Assembly (NCBI GenBank): GCA_025056255.1
Contig: JANWVT010000015.1
Coordinates: 20,756-84,755, forward strand
Length of the DNA stretch: 64,000 bases
DNA from: Bernardetiaceae bacterium
Lineage (GTDB): Bacteria; Bacteroidota; Bacteroidia; Cytophagales; Thermoflexibacteraceae
Direction: 5' to 3'
The first letter of the stretch is position 1, and each line of letters starts with the position of its first letter. Positions 20,297 through 32,551 of the stretch are shown one piece after another. The notes beneath the pieces were generated by a model. That model ran no database searches. It saw only the letters and a program-made list of their open reading frames with translations, and had not been told where the DNA came from. Both the position numbers and the translations under genes were made by a program.

Positions 20297-20363
20297 TTAT
20301 TATGATAAAAGTGCAATTTATGTTTTTTTAATCTTTAAGCGGCTGACTATCAAGATTATTGTA

Positions 20364-20655
20364 AGTAGTTGTTTAGGTTTCTGTAAGGTCAATTTTGCCA
20401 AATTCATGTTCATCTATGCAGGCAAATTCGCCCTTGTTCGTATCCTCGCCCCTTACCGCATATGAAGAGGCTGCAACAGCGAAAAAATTTTGGAGTGTAG
20501 AGGGAAGAAAATTTTGCCATTCGAAATCCTCAATCCAAACTTCCGTAGCAAGGCTGTTTTTCAGCTACAAAATCCTGTCAATCCTGCCTGCCCAAATCAT
20601 TTAGGTTTTAATGTTTCCCTCTGTAAAACCCAAACCTGTTCTAAGCCATTCGCAC
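20364..20655. repeat. Copy B of dispersed intergenic repeat
   Basis: Blocks agtagttgtttaggtttctgtaaggt, cgcccttgttcgtatcct, aaggctgtttttcagctac, aaaatcctgtcaatcctgcctgcc recur in copies C, D, E. Confidence 0.6.
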
Positions 20656-20727
20656 TAATATTGCGCAAATCCAACAACAGAAACCCACAGTGAATAGGCA
20701 TTTGAAAATACCTAAAAGGCTGTTTTG

Positions 20728-21798
20728 TCACTCAATAAACAAATAGTCGTAGTGCACCAGTGGTTTTTGTCCTTTTTTGCCAATGCGTTCTTTTGCTTTC
20801 TCAGCACCGTATTGAGCAACGCCCACGCCAATAAGCTCGCCCTGTGGATTGTAGATTTGCACCAAATCGCCTTTTTCAAATTGTCCTTCTATGTGGGTAA
20901 CACCTACGGGCAATAGACTAATTGCCCGTTCAGAGGTAATGGCATCTACCGCTCCCTGATTGAGAAACACCTTTCCTTTGGCAAAGTCGCGGCTGTGGGC
21001 AATGCGCTTTTTGATACCGGAAACCTTTTTGTGCGGCTTAAAATAAGTGCCTCGATGCAGATTTTGCAATAATACATCTGTGAGAATATGGGGGCGCTTC
21101 CCGTTGACAATGTGTACGCCAATACCCAACTGTGCCACTCTGCGCGCTATGTTAGTTTTAGTGAGCATTCCCCCGCGTCCGAATCCTGATTTTTCGGTGC
21201 TGATAAAGCGCGACAGGTTCATTTCGGCAGATACCTCCTCAATCAGCCGACTTTCGGGATGTTGCGGATGCCCTGTATAGATGCCCTCCACATTGCTCAA
21301 AATCAGCAAGGCATCTGCATCCATCATAGAGGCAACCAGCCCTGCCAATTCATCGTTGTCAGTAAACATTAATTCTGTTACCGATACCACATCATTCTCA
21401 TTAATGATAGGCAGAATGTGATGTTGCAGCAGTCCAGAGAAGCAGTTTTTGATGTTAAAATAGTGATTGCGGTCGCGGAAATCGTCTTTGGTAACAAGCA
21501 CTTGGGCAATAGTGATACCCTGTTGTTCAAAAAGGCGGTGATAAAGTTGCAAGAGTTGAATTTGCCCAACGGCTGCTAATACTTGCCGCCTTGTAACTTG
21601 GTCGGTGCCATCGGCGAGTTGCACGCGTCCTCGGGCAGAGGCTACAGCACCGGAAGAAACAAGCAACACTTGTAGCCCACAATTACGCAATGCTGCAATT
21701 TGTTCAACCAAATGTGCAATATGTGTTTCATCGGGCAAACCTTCTTCGGTTGCTAATACATTAGAGCCAATTTTAACGACCACTCTGGAATATTTCAT
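20728..21798 (-). CDS. proB: Glutamate 5-kinase with C-terminal PUA domain
   Basis: VVVKIGSNVLA, VSSGAVASARGR, GRGGMLTKTNIARR, C-terminal PUA-like FEKGDLVQIYNPQGELIGVGVAQY; start MKYSRV at 21798. Confidence 0.93.
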   Translation of the reverse strand: MKYSRVVVKIGSNVLATEEGLPDETHIAHLVEQIAALRNCGLQVLLVSSGAVASARGRVQLADGTDQVTRRQVLAAVGQIQLLQLYHRLFEQQGITIAQVLVTKDDFRDRNHYFNIKNCFSGLLQHHILPIINENDVVSVTELMFTDNDELAGLVASMMDADALLILSNVEGIYTGHPQHPESRLIEEVSAEMNLSRFISTEKSGFGRGGMLTKTNIARRVAQLGIGVHIVNGKRPHILTDVLLQNLHRGTYFKPHKKVSGIKKRIAHSRDFAKGKVFLNQGAVDAITSERAISLLPVGVTHIEGQFEKGDLVQIYNPQGELIGVGVAQYGAEKAKERIGKKGQKPLVHYDYLFIE

Positions 21799-21998
21799 AA
21801 GAGGTGCCAATATGCAACCGCAAAATAAGCATACATCGAACACAATGGATGCTCATTGTTGGCAGAGAGATTTTTATTGACTAATCAAAGCACATCAGTT
21901 TGCTGCTCATAATTTGCAGCTTTATTTTCCAACTGTAAAGTTGCCTCTACACTTGTCTTGTGAGCTTGCCCATTGCTAACCTGCCCAAAGTAGGCTGC

Positions 21999-22240
21999 AT
22001 GTAAATTGAGTAGTGGGGAGCGTTTATGCCGTTGCACGCCGCCCTTGCACACCGCCGTTGTTTTATGTCTGCACAATCAACCCTGTTGCCAGTAGTAGGT
22101 GCTACAATCTGGCAAGGTTGTTTTTCAGTTACTCAATGCTTAAACCCTGTAAATCTTGCCATTTTGTCTAAATTATGTTAGGTTTTTATCCATCATGTTT
22201 GCCGATGCAAAACCTAAACATGCTCTAAACTTATCAGGTC
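21999..22240. repeat. Copy C of dispersed intergenic repeat
   Basis: accgccgttgtt..., aaggttgtttttcagttact, gttaggtttttat, aaacctaaacatgctctaaac blocks shared with B and D. Confidence 0.55.
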
Positions 22241-22298
22241 TTAGGCATTGCTCCCGACCAAATCCAGTTCAATTTATCCCAATACTTACTAAAAAAAT

Positions 22299-22330
22299 AA
22301 ACCCGACTATCTATGCTGATAATCGGGTTT
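22299..22330 (-). terminator. Terminator of ssrA
   Basis: aaacccgactatc...gataatcgggttt inverted repeat immediately 3' of tmRNA on minus strand. Confidence 0.75.
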
Positions 22331-22342
22331 GATAGTATGCAG

Positions 22343-22704
22343 TGGAGTTGGCGGGATTCGAACCCGCGTCCAGAACATGGCTTTGTCAAGCTTTCTACAT
22401 GCTTAGTTTCCTTTGATTGTCGGGCTGAGCCAGGCGGGAAACACGCCGAAACTCAACCTTAGTTGTTGCTATCTCGCTTGTGCTTAACAACGTCACACAA
22501 GCCAGCGCCGCATTGCGATGTTCCGATTGGTAGCCGGCAGCGCAGGGGCTACCCGGAACACAGGTGCCTAATCCTCCGGATTAAGCAGCCAGAGCGAAGT
22601 TATTTTCGCCAGTTATTGTTCGGAAGGTTTTATTTACGGGAAATACCTCCAACTCCCGGCATGCTTACTTGCAAACACTCATGCTGTCAAAACCAGTCAA
22701 CCCC
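22343..22704 (-). ncRNA. ssrA: Transfer-messenger RNA (tmRNA); tag GENNFALAA encoded at 22581..22610
   Basis: 5' GGGGTTGACTGG pairs with 3' CAACTCC; T-arm GGACGCGGGTTCGAATCCCGCC; tag GGC GAA AAT AAC TTC GCT CTG GCT GCT TAA; CCA not encoded. Confidence 0.95.
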
Positions 22705-22737
22705 AATAAAACAATGAACACTTTGTCTATAAGACCA

Positions 22738-22745
22738 CAAAATTA
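22738..22745 (-). promoter_or_regulatory. Putative -7 box for ssrA (TAATTTTG)
   Basis: Matches TAnnTTTG 34 nt upstream of the mature tmRNA 5' end; no clear -33 TTTG. Confidence 0.35.
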
Positions 22746-22772
22746 GCAAAAAAGTTGCATAAGGTGCGAAAT

Positions 22773-23537
22773 TTATGAAACAGGTCGTAAGCTTACTACT
22801 ACTACTGCCGCCCCAAAGGTTAGTTGGAAACGCAGCAAGTCTTTGCTGATGTCTATAATTTTCCAGACTTCTACTTCGTTGCCGTAGTCAAAAATAAGGT
22901 CTGTGCCTGTACTGTTGAATCGCCAGGTACCTTCTATGGTTTGTGGGTCGGAGGCGGCGCATTTGGTAGGTCCTTCATCGCGCACAAATTTGTTGGCTTT
23001 GAAAAAGATATTCAAATTGTCGCGCACGCATGGCGGAACGCCTGCTGGAAAGGGTTGTCCGTTGAGCGTAACGTCGGTGATGCGCCAGCGCTTACCACCA
23101 GGACCTGCCAACAAGCCGCTGTTATTTTTACTGATTACAGTAAACTCCGTATTTACGTAAAATGAACCAATAGATTTGACATTGGTGCGAAACTTTCCTT
23201 CCCAATTGTTAAGGCTGTCAGCAACCGCATTGATGTAATACTCGCCTGCTTCTAAGCCCACAAAACGAACCACACCGTTTTCGGCTGTTTGTTTCGGTGG
23301 CTTTACGGGGTTAGTTTCATTGAGCCAGTCTTCGCGGGTGCGGTAAATCGCCACGTCGGCACGAGGAACGCCGTCGCCAAATCCGTTTAGCACGTACAGT
23401 TCCAAAACAGCATTAGGTTGCCCCTCGCCGCATCCACCCACTGCTAACATCACCAGCGGCATAAAAAATTGCAGCTTGCGGTGCCACAACTGCAACCATT
23501 TCCAAGTGCAAACAGTATCGGTTTTAAATTTTGCCAT
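22773..23537 (-). CDS. Predicted lipoprotein with carboxypeptidase-regulatory-like domain
   Basis: Lipobox MLAVGGC; GVPRADVAIYRTRE...NGVVRFVGLEAGEYYINA pattern. Confidence 0.6.
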   Translation of the reverse strand: MAKFKTDTVCTWKWLQLWHRKLQFFMPLVMLAVGGCGEGQPNAVLELYVLNGFGDGVPRADVAIYRTREDWLNETNPVKPPKQTAENGVVRFVGLEAGEYYINAVADSLNNWEGKFRTNVKSIGSFYVNTEFTVISKNNSGLLAGPGGKRWRITDVTLNGQPFPAGVPPCVRDNLNIFFKANKFVRDEGPTKCAASDPQTIEGTWRFNSTGTDLIFDYGNEVEVWKIIDISKDLLRFQLTFGAAVVVVSLRPVS

Positions 23538-23732
23538 GAGCAAAAATAACGATTCACCTTTATTTTGGTATATTTATAGGAATACACAAGTTGCCATCTT
23601 TGCAAACATCCTTTATAAGGATGTTGACTATCAACAAATTGGCTTACTTCTATTGATTATTCTCATGGCAGCAAAGGCAATGTAACAACCCGCTGGTTTA
23701 CCTATCAGGTTTTTTCAAAAAATGACTGACAA

Positions 23733-26700
23733 ATGAAACACATAAACTCAACAAACATGCGCTTTTGTACCTTGTGGCTTCTGTGCTATATGCTGACCTA
23801 TGCTGCAAGAGCCACACATATTGTAGGCGGCGAGTTTCAGATGACCCACGTAGGTGGGAACTCCTACCGCATTACACTCAACGTTTATTTTGATGCAGTA
23901 AATGGCAATCCTGCGGCTATTGACCGACCTACGGTGCGTATTGGCGCATTTTCCAAAACCAATAACCGCCTGATTCAGGTGTTTGAATTGCCGTTGGTAG
24001 AGGAACGCCCCGTAAACTACACGGTTCCGGCTTGTGCAGTTGGGCAAATTGTAACAAGGCGCATTACCTACATGGCAACAGTAGTTCTCAATCCCAATAT
24101 GTACACCGAAGAGGGCGGATACTACCTAAGCTGGGAACGCTGCTGTCGCAACAATGTGATTGACAATATCATAGCGCCCGGTGCATCGGGGCAGACTTTC
24201 TACATGGAATTTCCGCCACTCATTCGCAACGGAGCACGGTTCATCAATTCATCCCCTAACCTGACCTTGCCTGTTAGTGACTACGCCTGTGCCGGGCAGC
24301 CTTTCACGTTTAATTACGGTGCCACAGACCCCGACGGCGACCGCTTAGTATATGAACTTCGCACGCCCATTAACGGCACGAGCACGCAGGCAAATCCTGC
24401 TCCCAATCCACCCAATCCGGGACCGTATCCGCTTGTGCGCTTCGTGCCGGGCATCGGGGTAAACAACATGATTCCGGGCACGCCTCCTCTGCAAATTAAC
24501 AGTGCAGGCGTACTCACCGTAACTCCGCAAACGGCAGGCTTGTACGTATTTGCTATTGCCATTTCCGAGTTTAGGGGTGGAGTAAAAATTGGCGAGACGG
24601 TTCGCGAGTACCAGTTGTATGTTCTGAATTGCCCTCGCAGCCGCCCGCCGGTAGCTGAGGTGGACAATCCCGCCCGCCCAGGTACATTTTTGACTGCACG
24701 CGATACGATTCGGTTCGGAGCGGATGATACCAACCGATGCGGTACGCTGGTACTTTCTGACCAAGACCCCAACACCATTCTAACCATCAGTGCGGTACCG
24801 ATTAATTTTACAGATGCTGCTGGTTTTACTTTCCCGGGTCGTGTGTCTTTGCCAAACGGAGGTACAGTGCGCCAGCAGTTTTGTGTACCGGAGTGCCCGC
24901 AGCGCTTTGATGCCAACGGCAGACCGCTGCCCTACACGTTTGATTTCATTGTAACTGATAACAGTTGTCCGCTGCCGCAATCCGATACAGTGCGGGTGAA
25001 CGTATTGGTGGAAGTAGCACCGAACACTCCTCCGCAGTTAGTAGCAAACCTCGCCCGCTACGACAGCATCCGACGCGAATATACCGTTGAGGTAGAAGTT
25101 GGTCAAAGTCTGAACTTCACTCTGACGGCAACTGACCGCGAAAACAACACGCTACGCCAATTGATGGAAGGCATAGGTTTCAATCCTGCGGCTTTGGGAA
25201 TGAGCCTGAGCGGTACATTAAGCGGTACGCCTCCACTGCGCAACACCTTTCAATGGACACCCCGTTGCGATTTGCTTGCGCCCAATGAAGCACAACGAGA
25301 ATATGTCCTTCGCTTCACTACAACCGACCAGCCACGTTGCCAACAACCCCGAAGCGTACAAACTACTGTTCGCATTATTCTGAAAAACAAGCAGGTGCCC
25401 AATCAGAAACCGGTGCCCACGGTGGGCAACCTGCGCTTTGACCCTGTAACAAGGGTATTTTACGATACTGCTTTTGTTGGCAGCCCGATTAGTTTCCCTG
25501 TTAGGGGAACAGATGCCGACCGCGACAGTATTCGCCTGAGTGCCAGAGGGGTTGGTTTTGACTTAGCAGCCGTTCGCGCTCAGTTTCCAACGCTGGCGGG
25601 CTTGCCGCCGTTAAACGGCACTTTCCAATGGACGCCGCCCTGCGAGTTGGTAGCAAATTTGCGCCCGGGCGAACATCGCGCATTTGATTTTGAGTTTCGC
25701 GTACAGGATTTCCAGACTTGTCCGCCTGCTACTTCCGACTCGCTGGTGCGGGTGCGCCTGTTTGTAAAAACTCGCCCCAATCTGCCCCCTGTGGTGCGTC
25801 CTAACCTGCCCTTTGATGCCCGCACGCGAACCTATTTTGATTCGGTTGTAGTGGGAGGAACCTTTCATTTCACTGTGCAGGGAACCGACAACGAACGCGA
25901 CAGCGTGCTGATGCGCTTGCAAGGCATCAACCTTAATCCACAGGCACTGGGCATGGCATTCCCCGATGTGCGTGGCAGAGCACCCGTTACAGGTACTTTC
26001 CGCTGGGCAACTAACTGCTCCTTATTAGCAGACAGCACCCGCGCACAAGATTTCTTTGTAAATTTTCTCATTAATGATTTTGATGAATGTGGGCGTCCTA
26101 AATTTGATACGGCACGTGTGCGGCTGCGCATACTGCCCAACTCTACTCCCAACAGGCGACCGATGACAAGTGCCGAGTTGCCATTGCGGACAGGATTTAC
26201 CAAATTCTATGTGGATACCGTAGAGCTTGGAAGACCCTACACGGCAAACATTCTGGCAGACGATGCCGACCGCGACAGCTTATTGTTGTATGTGTTGCCG
26301 CAAGGGTTCAATTTGGCAAGTGTAGGTATGCAATTTGCGAACCGCAGCGGAAGACCGATTTTGCGCTCAACGCTCACATGGAATCCGGATTGCAGTTTAC
26401 TGCCCGATTTGGCAAGAGGCGTATTCAGTCGCACATTTGACATGGATTTCGTTACCCGCGATTTCAGAAACTGCCAACCCTTCGCCGCCGATACTATCCG
26501 CGTCCGCTTGGTATTGCTCTACCGTCAGCAAAACAACCGTGCGCCTGTAATTACGGCAACCGACCTGACACAGACTTCGGCGAAGAGCTATTTTCGCGAG
26601 GTGCGGGCAGGTGAACAGGTGCGATTCAACATTCGCGCTACCGATGCGGATAACGATACGCTAACGCTTACAGGCACGCCGATTGGCTTTACTTTGGCAG

Positions 26701-27536
26701 CAGCAGGCATCTCACTTACGCCTAATCCGGTAACAGGGCGCGGAACCGTGCAAAGCACTTTCTCGTGGCAACCTCCTTGCAACTTGCTGACCAACAACGA
26801 ACCCCGCGATTTTCAGTTGGTTTTCGCAGCCTCCGACCGTCGGCTTTGCAACTTAAACCGTTCCGATACCATTCGCATTACATTGCGATTGCTGCCCGTG
26901 CCCAACCCCAATCCGCCGACCATTAGCGCCAATTTGACGCCAGTGCCGCAAACTCGCCGCTACCTCATCAACATTCAGCCCGGTCAGCCTGTTGTGTTTA
27001 ACGTGCGCGGCGACGATGCCGACCGCGACTTCATTACCATATCGGCTGAACCTCAGGGATTTGCACTAACCGACTTCGGGATGAATTTTCAAAACAGAGA
27101 AGGAGTTGCACCGTTGGATGCACCTTTCAACTGGCTGCCCGACTGCAATATGCTCAACCGGCGCAGAGAGTTTGATATTCGCTTTGCCGTGCGCGATAAA
27201 AATGATTGCGGACTGAGCCGTACCGATACAATTTTGGTGCAAATGCGCTACGCTGCCGAGTTTGACCTGCGCAATTTTCAGCCTGCCAACGTGTTCACTC
27301 CCAACGGCGACGGCATTAACGATACCTTCCGTATTCCGAACTGGCCCCCTGAAAATTGTCAAAATGCATTTGTCAAAATTGAAATTTACAATCGCTGGGG
27401 CAGGCTTGTTTTTCGGAGCGACCGCAAAGATTTTGAATGGGACGGCAACGGATTTCCCTCAGGGGTCTATTATTACACCATTTCTTTCACCAACAGTAAT
27501 TTTAAGGGCACCGTAACAAAAGTAGATGAAATGTAG
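23733..27536 (+). CDS. Giant secreted repeat protein with gliding-motility-associated (CHU_C/type B T9SS) C-terminal domain
   Basis: Signal peptide; THIVGGEFQMTHVGGNSYRITLNVYFD N-terminus; C-term NVFTPNGDGINDTFRIPNW...VKIEIYNRWGRLVFRS...FPSGVYYYTI. Confidence 0.88.
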   Translation: MKHINSTNMRFCTLWLLCYMLTYAARATHIVGGEFQMTHVGGNSYRITLNVYFDAVNGNPAAIDRPTVRIGAFSKTNNRLIQVFELPLVEERPVNYTVPACAVGQIVTRRITYMATVVLNPNMYTEEGGYYLSWERCCRNNVIDNIIAPGASGQTFYMEFPPLIRNGARFINSSPNLTLPVSDYACAGQPFTFNYGATDPDGDRLVYELRTPINGTSTQANPAPNPPNPGPYPLVRFVPGIGVNNMIPGTPPLQINSAGVLTVTPQTAGLYVFAIAISEFRGGVKIGETVREYQLYVLNCPRSRPPVAEVDNPARPGTFLTARDTIRFGADDTNRCGTLVLSDQDPNTILTISAVPINFTDAAGFTFPGRVSLPNGGTVRQQFCVPECPQRFDANGRPLPYTFDFIVTDNSCPLPQSDTVRVNVLVEVAPNTPPQLVANLARYDSIRREYTVEVEVGQSLNFTLTATDRENNTLRQLMEGIGFNPAALGMSLSGTLSGTPPLRNTFQWTPRCDLLAPNEAQREYVLRFTTTDQPRCQQPRSVQTTVRIILKNKQVPNQKPVPTVGNLRFDPVTRVFYDTAFVGSPISFPVRGTDADRDSIRLSARGVGFDLAAVRAQFPTLAGLPPLNGTFQWTPPCELVANLRPGEHRAFDFEFRVQDFQTCPPATSDSLVRVRLFVKTRPNLPPVVRPNLPFDARTRTYFDSVVVGGTFHFTVQGTDNERDSVLMRLQGINLNPQALGMAFPDVRGRAPVTGTFRWATNCSLLADSTRAQDFFVNFLINDFDECGRPKFDTARVRLRILPNSTPNRRPMTSAELPLRTGFTKFYVDTVELGRPYTANILADDADRDSLLLYVLPQGFNLASVGMQFANRSGRPILRSTLTWNPDCSLLPDLARGVFSRTFDMDFVTRDFRNCQPFAADTIRVRLVLLYRQQNNRAPVITATDLTQTSAKSYFREVRAGEQVRFNIRATDADNDTLTLTGTPIGFTLAAAGISLTPNPVTGRGTVQSTFSWQPPCNLLTNNEPRDFQLVFAASDRRLCNLNRSDTIRITLRLLPVPNPNPPTISANLTPVPQTRRYLINIQPGQPVVFNVRGDDADRDFITISAEPQGFALTDFGMNFQNREGVAPLDAPFNWLPDCNMLNRRREFDIRFAVRDKNDCGLSRTDTILVQMRYAAEFDLRNFQPANVFTPNGDGINDTFRIPNWPPENCQNAFVKIEIYNRWGRLVFRSDRKDFEWDGNGFPSGVYYYTISFTNSNFKGTVTKVDEM
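25020..27249 (+). repeat. Six imperfect ~120 aa protein repeats inside the CHU_C protein
   Basis: Each carries a D-rich motif (ATDREN, GTDADRDS, GTDNERDS, ADDADRDS, ATDADNDT, GDDADRDF), an F/LxWxPxC motif and a downstream Cys. Confidence 0.8.
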
Positions 27537-29457
27537 CATCGCCTCCGTACTTTTGCTCATGAGGCTTGTTTATTTTTTTATCGGAATAAATTTGGCGCTT
27601 GCATGGCATCAAACCGTTTTTGCACAGGTTTTGCGCACCCGCGCCGATAGCCTAGAATATTTCATCTGGCAGGCAGCATGGGAGCAACGGCAGGCGACAG
27701 AACGAACTCTGACTTTGCTCCAAAACAAAAATAACCTGCTGCCTTTCAAGGAGTTGGACAACTTCCGTTTTGCTGCTGTATCTATCAGCGACGGACCCAT
27801 GCTGCCCGATTTTGGCAACACGCTGCAACTGTATGCCCCCGTTAAACTTTTCTCGGCGCGTCGGAACCTGACAAGGCAGATAGCCGACGATTTACTGACA
27901 AAAATGCAGCCCTATAATGTTGTCATCATCAGCTTGCATGGCAAGCCAGACTTGTTGCAACAGATGCGCACCATTGAGTCGGAAGTAGCCTATCTTATCA
28001 ATCAGTTAGACCGTAGAACAAAAATTGTGTTGGCTGTATTTGGAAGCCCGATTCAATTGTTGCAGATAGACCGGTTAGACCGCATAGAGGCAGTAGCCCT
28101 TACCTACGACGATACCCAAGATGCCCAAGAACTGATGGCGCAAGCAATTTTTGGTGCAATCGGTTTTCAAGGTAAGTTGCCATTCCATTTACCTCCTTTA
28201 TTTGAGAAAGATGCGGGAATAATGACCCAGCCATTGGGCAGGATGAAATTTACTTGGGCGGAAGAACTGGGGCTTACCCGATTGCAGCTACGCCCCGCCG
28301 ATTCCATTGCCCGAATGGCAATAGAAAAACAGGCAGCACCCGGTTGCGTAGTGTTGGCAGCCAAAGACGGCAAAGTTTTTTACTACAAAGCCTTTGGTTT
28401 TCAAACCTATGACTCGCTGCTGCCCGTTCAGAAAAACCAAGTGTTCGACCTTGCCTCTATCACCAAAATCAGCACTTCGATAGCAGCACTGATGAAATTG
28501 TATGATGATAAAAAAATAGACATAGACAAGCCTTTGGCACGTTATGAGAAGTCTTGGGCAAAAACCAATAAAAAAAGTTTGACCTTAAAAGAAATCCTTA
28601 CTCATCATGCAGGTTTAAAGGCATGGATTCCGTTTTGGCAAAATGCTCGCCAAGCCGATGGCGCACTTCGCCCTGACGTTTTCAGTAAAGACTCCACTCG
28701 GGTTTATTCACTGAAAGTTGCCGATAAGCTCTACATCAACCATCATTATTTGGATAGCATCTTTCAGCAAATCCGAAATTCGCCATTAGGCAAACGCGGT
28801 GAATATGTGTACAGCGACCTTTCCTATTACTACTATCCACGAATAGTGCGACGACTCGCCGGAAAAAATTTTGATGATTTTTTGGATGAAAACTTTTATG
28901 CACCTTTGGGTGCTTCTACCCTAACCTTCAATCCATTAAATAAGGGCATCCCCTTGCGCAACATTGTGCCTACCGAGTTAGATACAGCCTTTCGCAAGCA
29001 ACTGTTGCACGGCACAGTACACGACGAGGGCGCTGCTATGATGGGAGGCATTTCCGGTCATGCAGGGCTTTTCGGCAATGCAGCAGACCTCGCCAAACTG
29101 ATGCAAATGTATCTGAACGGAGGGCTCTACGCTGGCAAACAATACTTAAAGCCAGAAACGATAGCATATTTTACTCGCTGCCACTCTTGTAATGGTAAAG
29201 ACCCTGCCAAAACAAACCCAAGAGGTATCGGGTTTGACAAACCTCGCAGTAACAATACGGCACCTTCCGCTTCTGCAGAAAGTTTTGGGCATTCAGGGTT
29301 TACCGGCACTTTTACATGGGCAGACCCTGCCAACGGTTTGCTATACATTTTTCTTTCCAATCGAGTTTATCCTACGCGCCAAAACAACCGGCTTTCTGAG
29401 TTGAGCATTCGCAGCAACATGTTGGAGTCATTTTACCAGTTGTTCAAACGCAATTGA
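27526..29457 (+). CDS. Serine hydrolase: GH3 C-terminal-like domain fused to class C-type beta-lactamase domain
   Basis: ATERTLTLLQNKNNLLPF (GH3_C-like), then FDLASITKIST (SxxK), YSDLSYYY, FGHSGFTGT. Confidence 0.82.
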   Translation: MKCSIASVLLLMRLVYFFIGINLALAWHQTVFAQVLRTRADSLEYFIWQAAWEQRQATERTLTLLQNKNNLLPFKELDNFRFAAVSISDGPMLPDFGNTLQLYAPVKLFSARRNLTRQIADDLLTKMQPYNVVIISLHGKPDLLQQMRTIESEVAYLINQLDRRTKIVLAVFGSPIQLLQIDRLDRIEAVALTYDDTQDAQELMAQAIFGAIGFQGKLPFHLPPLFEKDAGIMTQPLGRMKFTWAEELGLTRLQLRPADSIARMAIEKQAAPGCVVLAAKDGKVFYYKAFGFQTYDSLLPVQKNQVFDLASITKISTSIAALMKLYDDKKIDIDKPLARYEKSWAKTNKKSLTLKEILTHHAGLKAWIPFWQNARQADGALRPDVFSKDSTRVYSLKVADKLYINHHYLDSIFQQIRNSPLGKRGEYVYSDLSYYYYPRIVRRLAGKNFDDFLDENFYAPLGASTLTFNPLNKGIPLRNIVPTELDTAFRKQLLHGTVHDEGAAMMGGISGHAGLFGNAADLAKLMQMYLNGGLYAGKQYLKPETIAYFTRCHSCNGKDPAKTNPRGIGFDKPRSNNTAPSASAESFGHSGFTGTFTWADPANGLLYIFLSNRVYPTRQNNRLSELSIRSNMLESFYQLFKRN

Positions 29458-29543
29458 GTAAGCCCAATTTCGTTTATTTGGCTTACATTTGCTGCAATTT
29501 TGAGGCAGCTTTAACGCGCGGCATTGCATTTCTTTACGGAATC

Positions 29544-30427
29544 ATGAATGCCCTTGCCAATTGTCGTATGAAGCAACAAACTGATAGTGAGGAACATTGG
29601 ACGGAAATCATTCGTCCGGAAACACCTTGGTGGGATTTAAAACTCAAAGAACTGTATCGCTACCGCGATTTGGTGCGCATTTTTGTATGGCGCGATTTTG
29701 TGGCAGCCTACAAGCAAACCCTGCTAGGTCCTTTGTGGCATTTTATTAACCCATTTGCCAGTACCATTATCAACACCATTGTGTTCGGGGCTATTGCACA
29801 GATTCCGATGGAAGGCATTCCTCCGTTTTTATTCCAATTTACCAGCACCATGATTTGGAGTTATTTCGTGCGCTGCTTCGGTGCTGCCCAAAACACCTTT
29901 TTGAGCAATTCTCACATTTTCAGCAAGGTATATTTCCCACGTTTGGCAGTGCCTGTGTCAGGTGCTATTTCTGCTCTTTTGCAGTTTGGCATTTTGTTCA
30001 TTTTTTACCTGTTGTGCATTGGTTGGTACAACTGGCGCGGTGAGGCAGTAGGAGTAGATTGGCGCATGTTGCCCTTTTTTCCTGTAACGATGCTTGGTTT
30101 GGCATTGTCGGGCATGGGGTTAGGAGCCATTGTAGCTGCACTCACAACCAAATATCGCGACCTGAACTTGTTTGTGGGGTATGGTTTGTCGTTGCTGATG
30201 TACAGTTCTGCCGTAGTTTATCCTTTGTCTGCCCTACCGGACTACATCAAACAATATGCGTGGCTCAATCCATTGATAGCACTTATGGAACTTGGGCGCA
30301 GTGGCTTATTGGGAACAGGTGTTCCTGCAATTGAAAGTGTACTGCTAAGTGTTGTAATTTCTGTGTTGATATTTTTGATAGGTCTGATTATGTTCAATCG
30401 CGCCGAGCGCACCTTTATTGATACGGT

Positions 30428-30431
<4 letters not shown>
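29544..30431 (+). CDS. ABC-2 type polysaccharide/O-antigen export permease (Wzm-like)
   Basis: DLVRIFVWRDFVAAYKQTLLGPLWHFINP, six TM segments; start at MNALANC 29544. Confidence 0.85.
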
Positions 30432-32392
<1,961 letters not shown>

Positions 32393-32551
32393 TTAACGCC
32401 TACAAATTTAAGCATCTGAGGCAGATTTAGAAGAATTCTGAACCCTAATTCATCTTTCTGGTAATCAGAGACGCATAACGTTTGTAAAAAATCTAACAAG
32501 AACCACTTGCATTTTAAAATCAGGATTTGCATTTTTGCACCAGAATTGATT

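Noticed and set aside
20395-20693. Two overlapping plus-strand ORFs (69 and 67 aa) between the S9 peptidase and proB
   Set aside because: Fall inside dispersed repeat copy B; different frames, no coding signature
22463-22717. 84-aa ORF at 22463..22717
   Set aside because: Lies antisense across tmRNA; the RNA gene explains the sequence
24314-24916. 200-aa minus-strand ORF antisense to the giant CHU_C gene (and others at 24345, 25580, 25611, 25865)
   Set aside because: Shadow ORFs of a GC-richer, strongly coding plus-strand frame; no recognisable domain or start context
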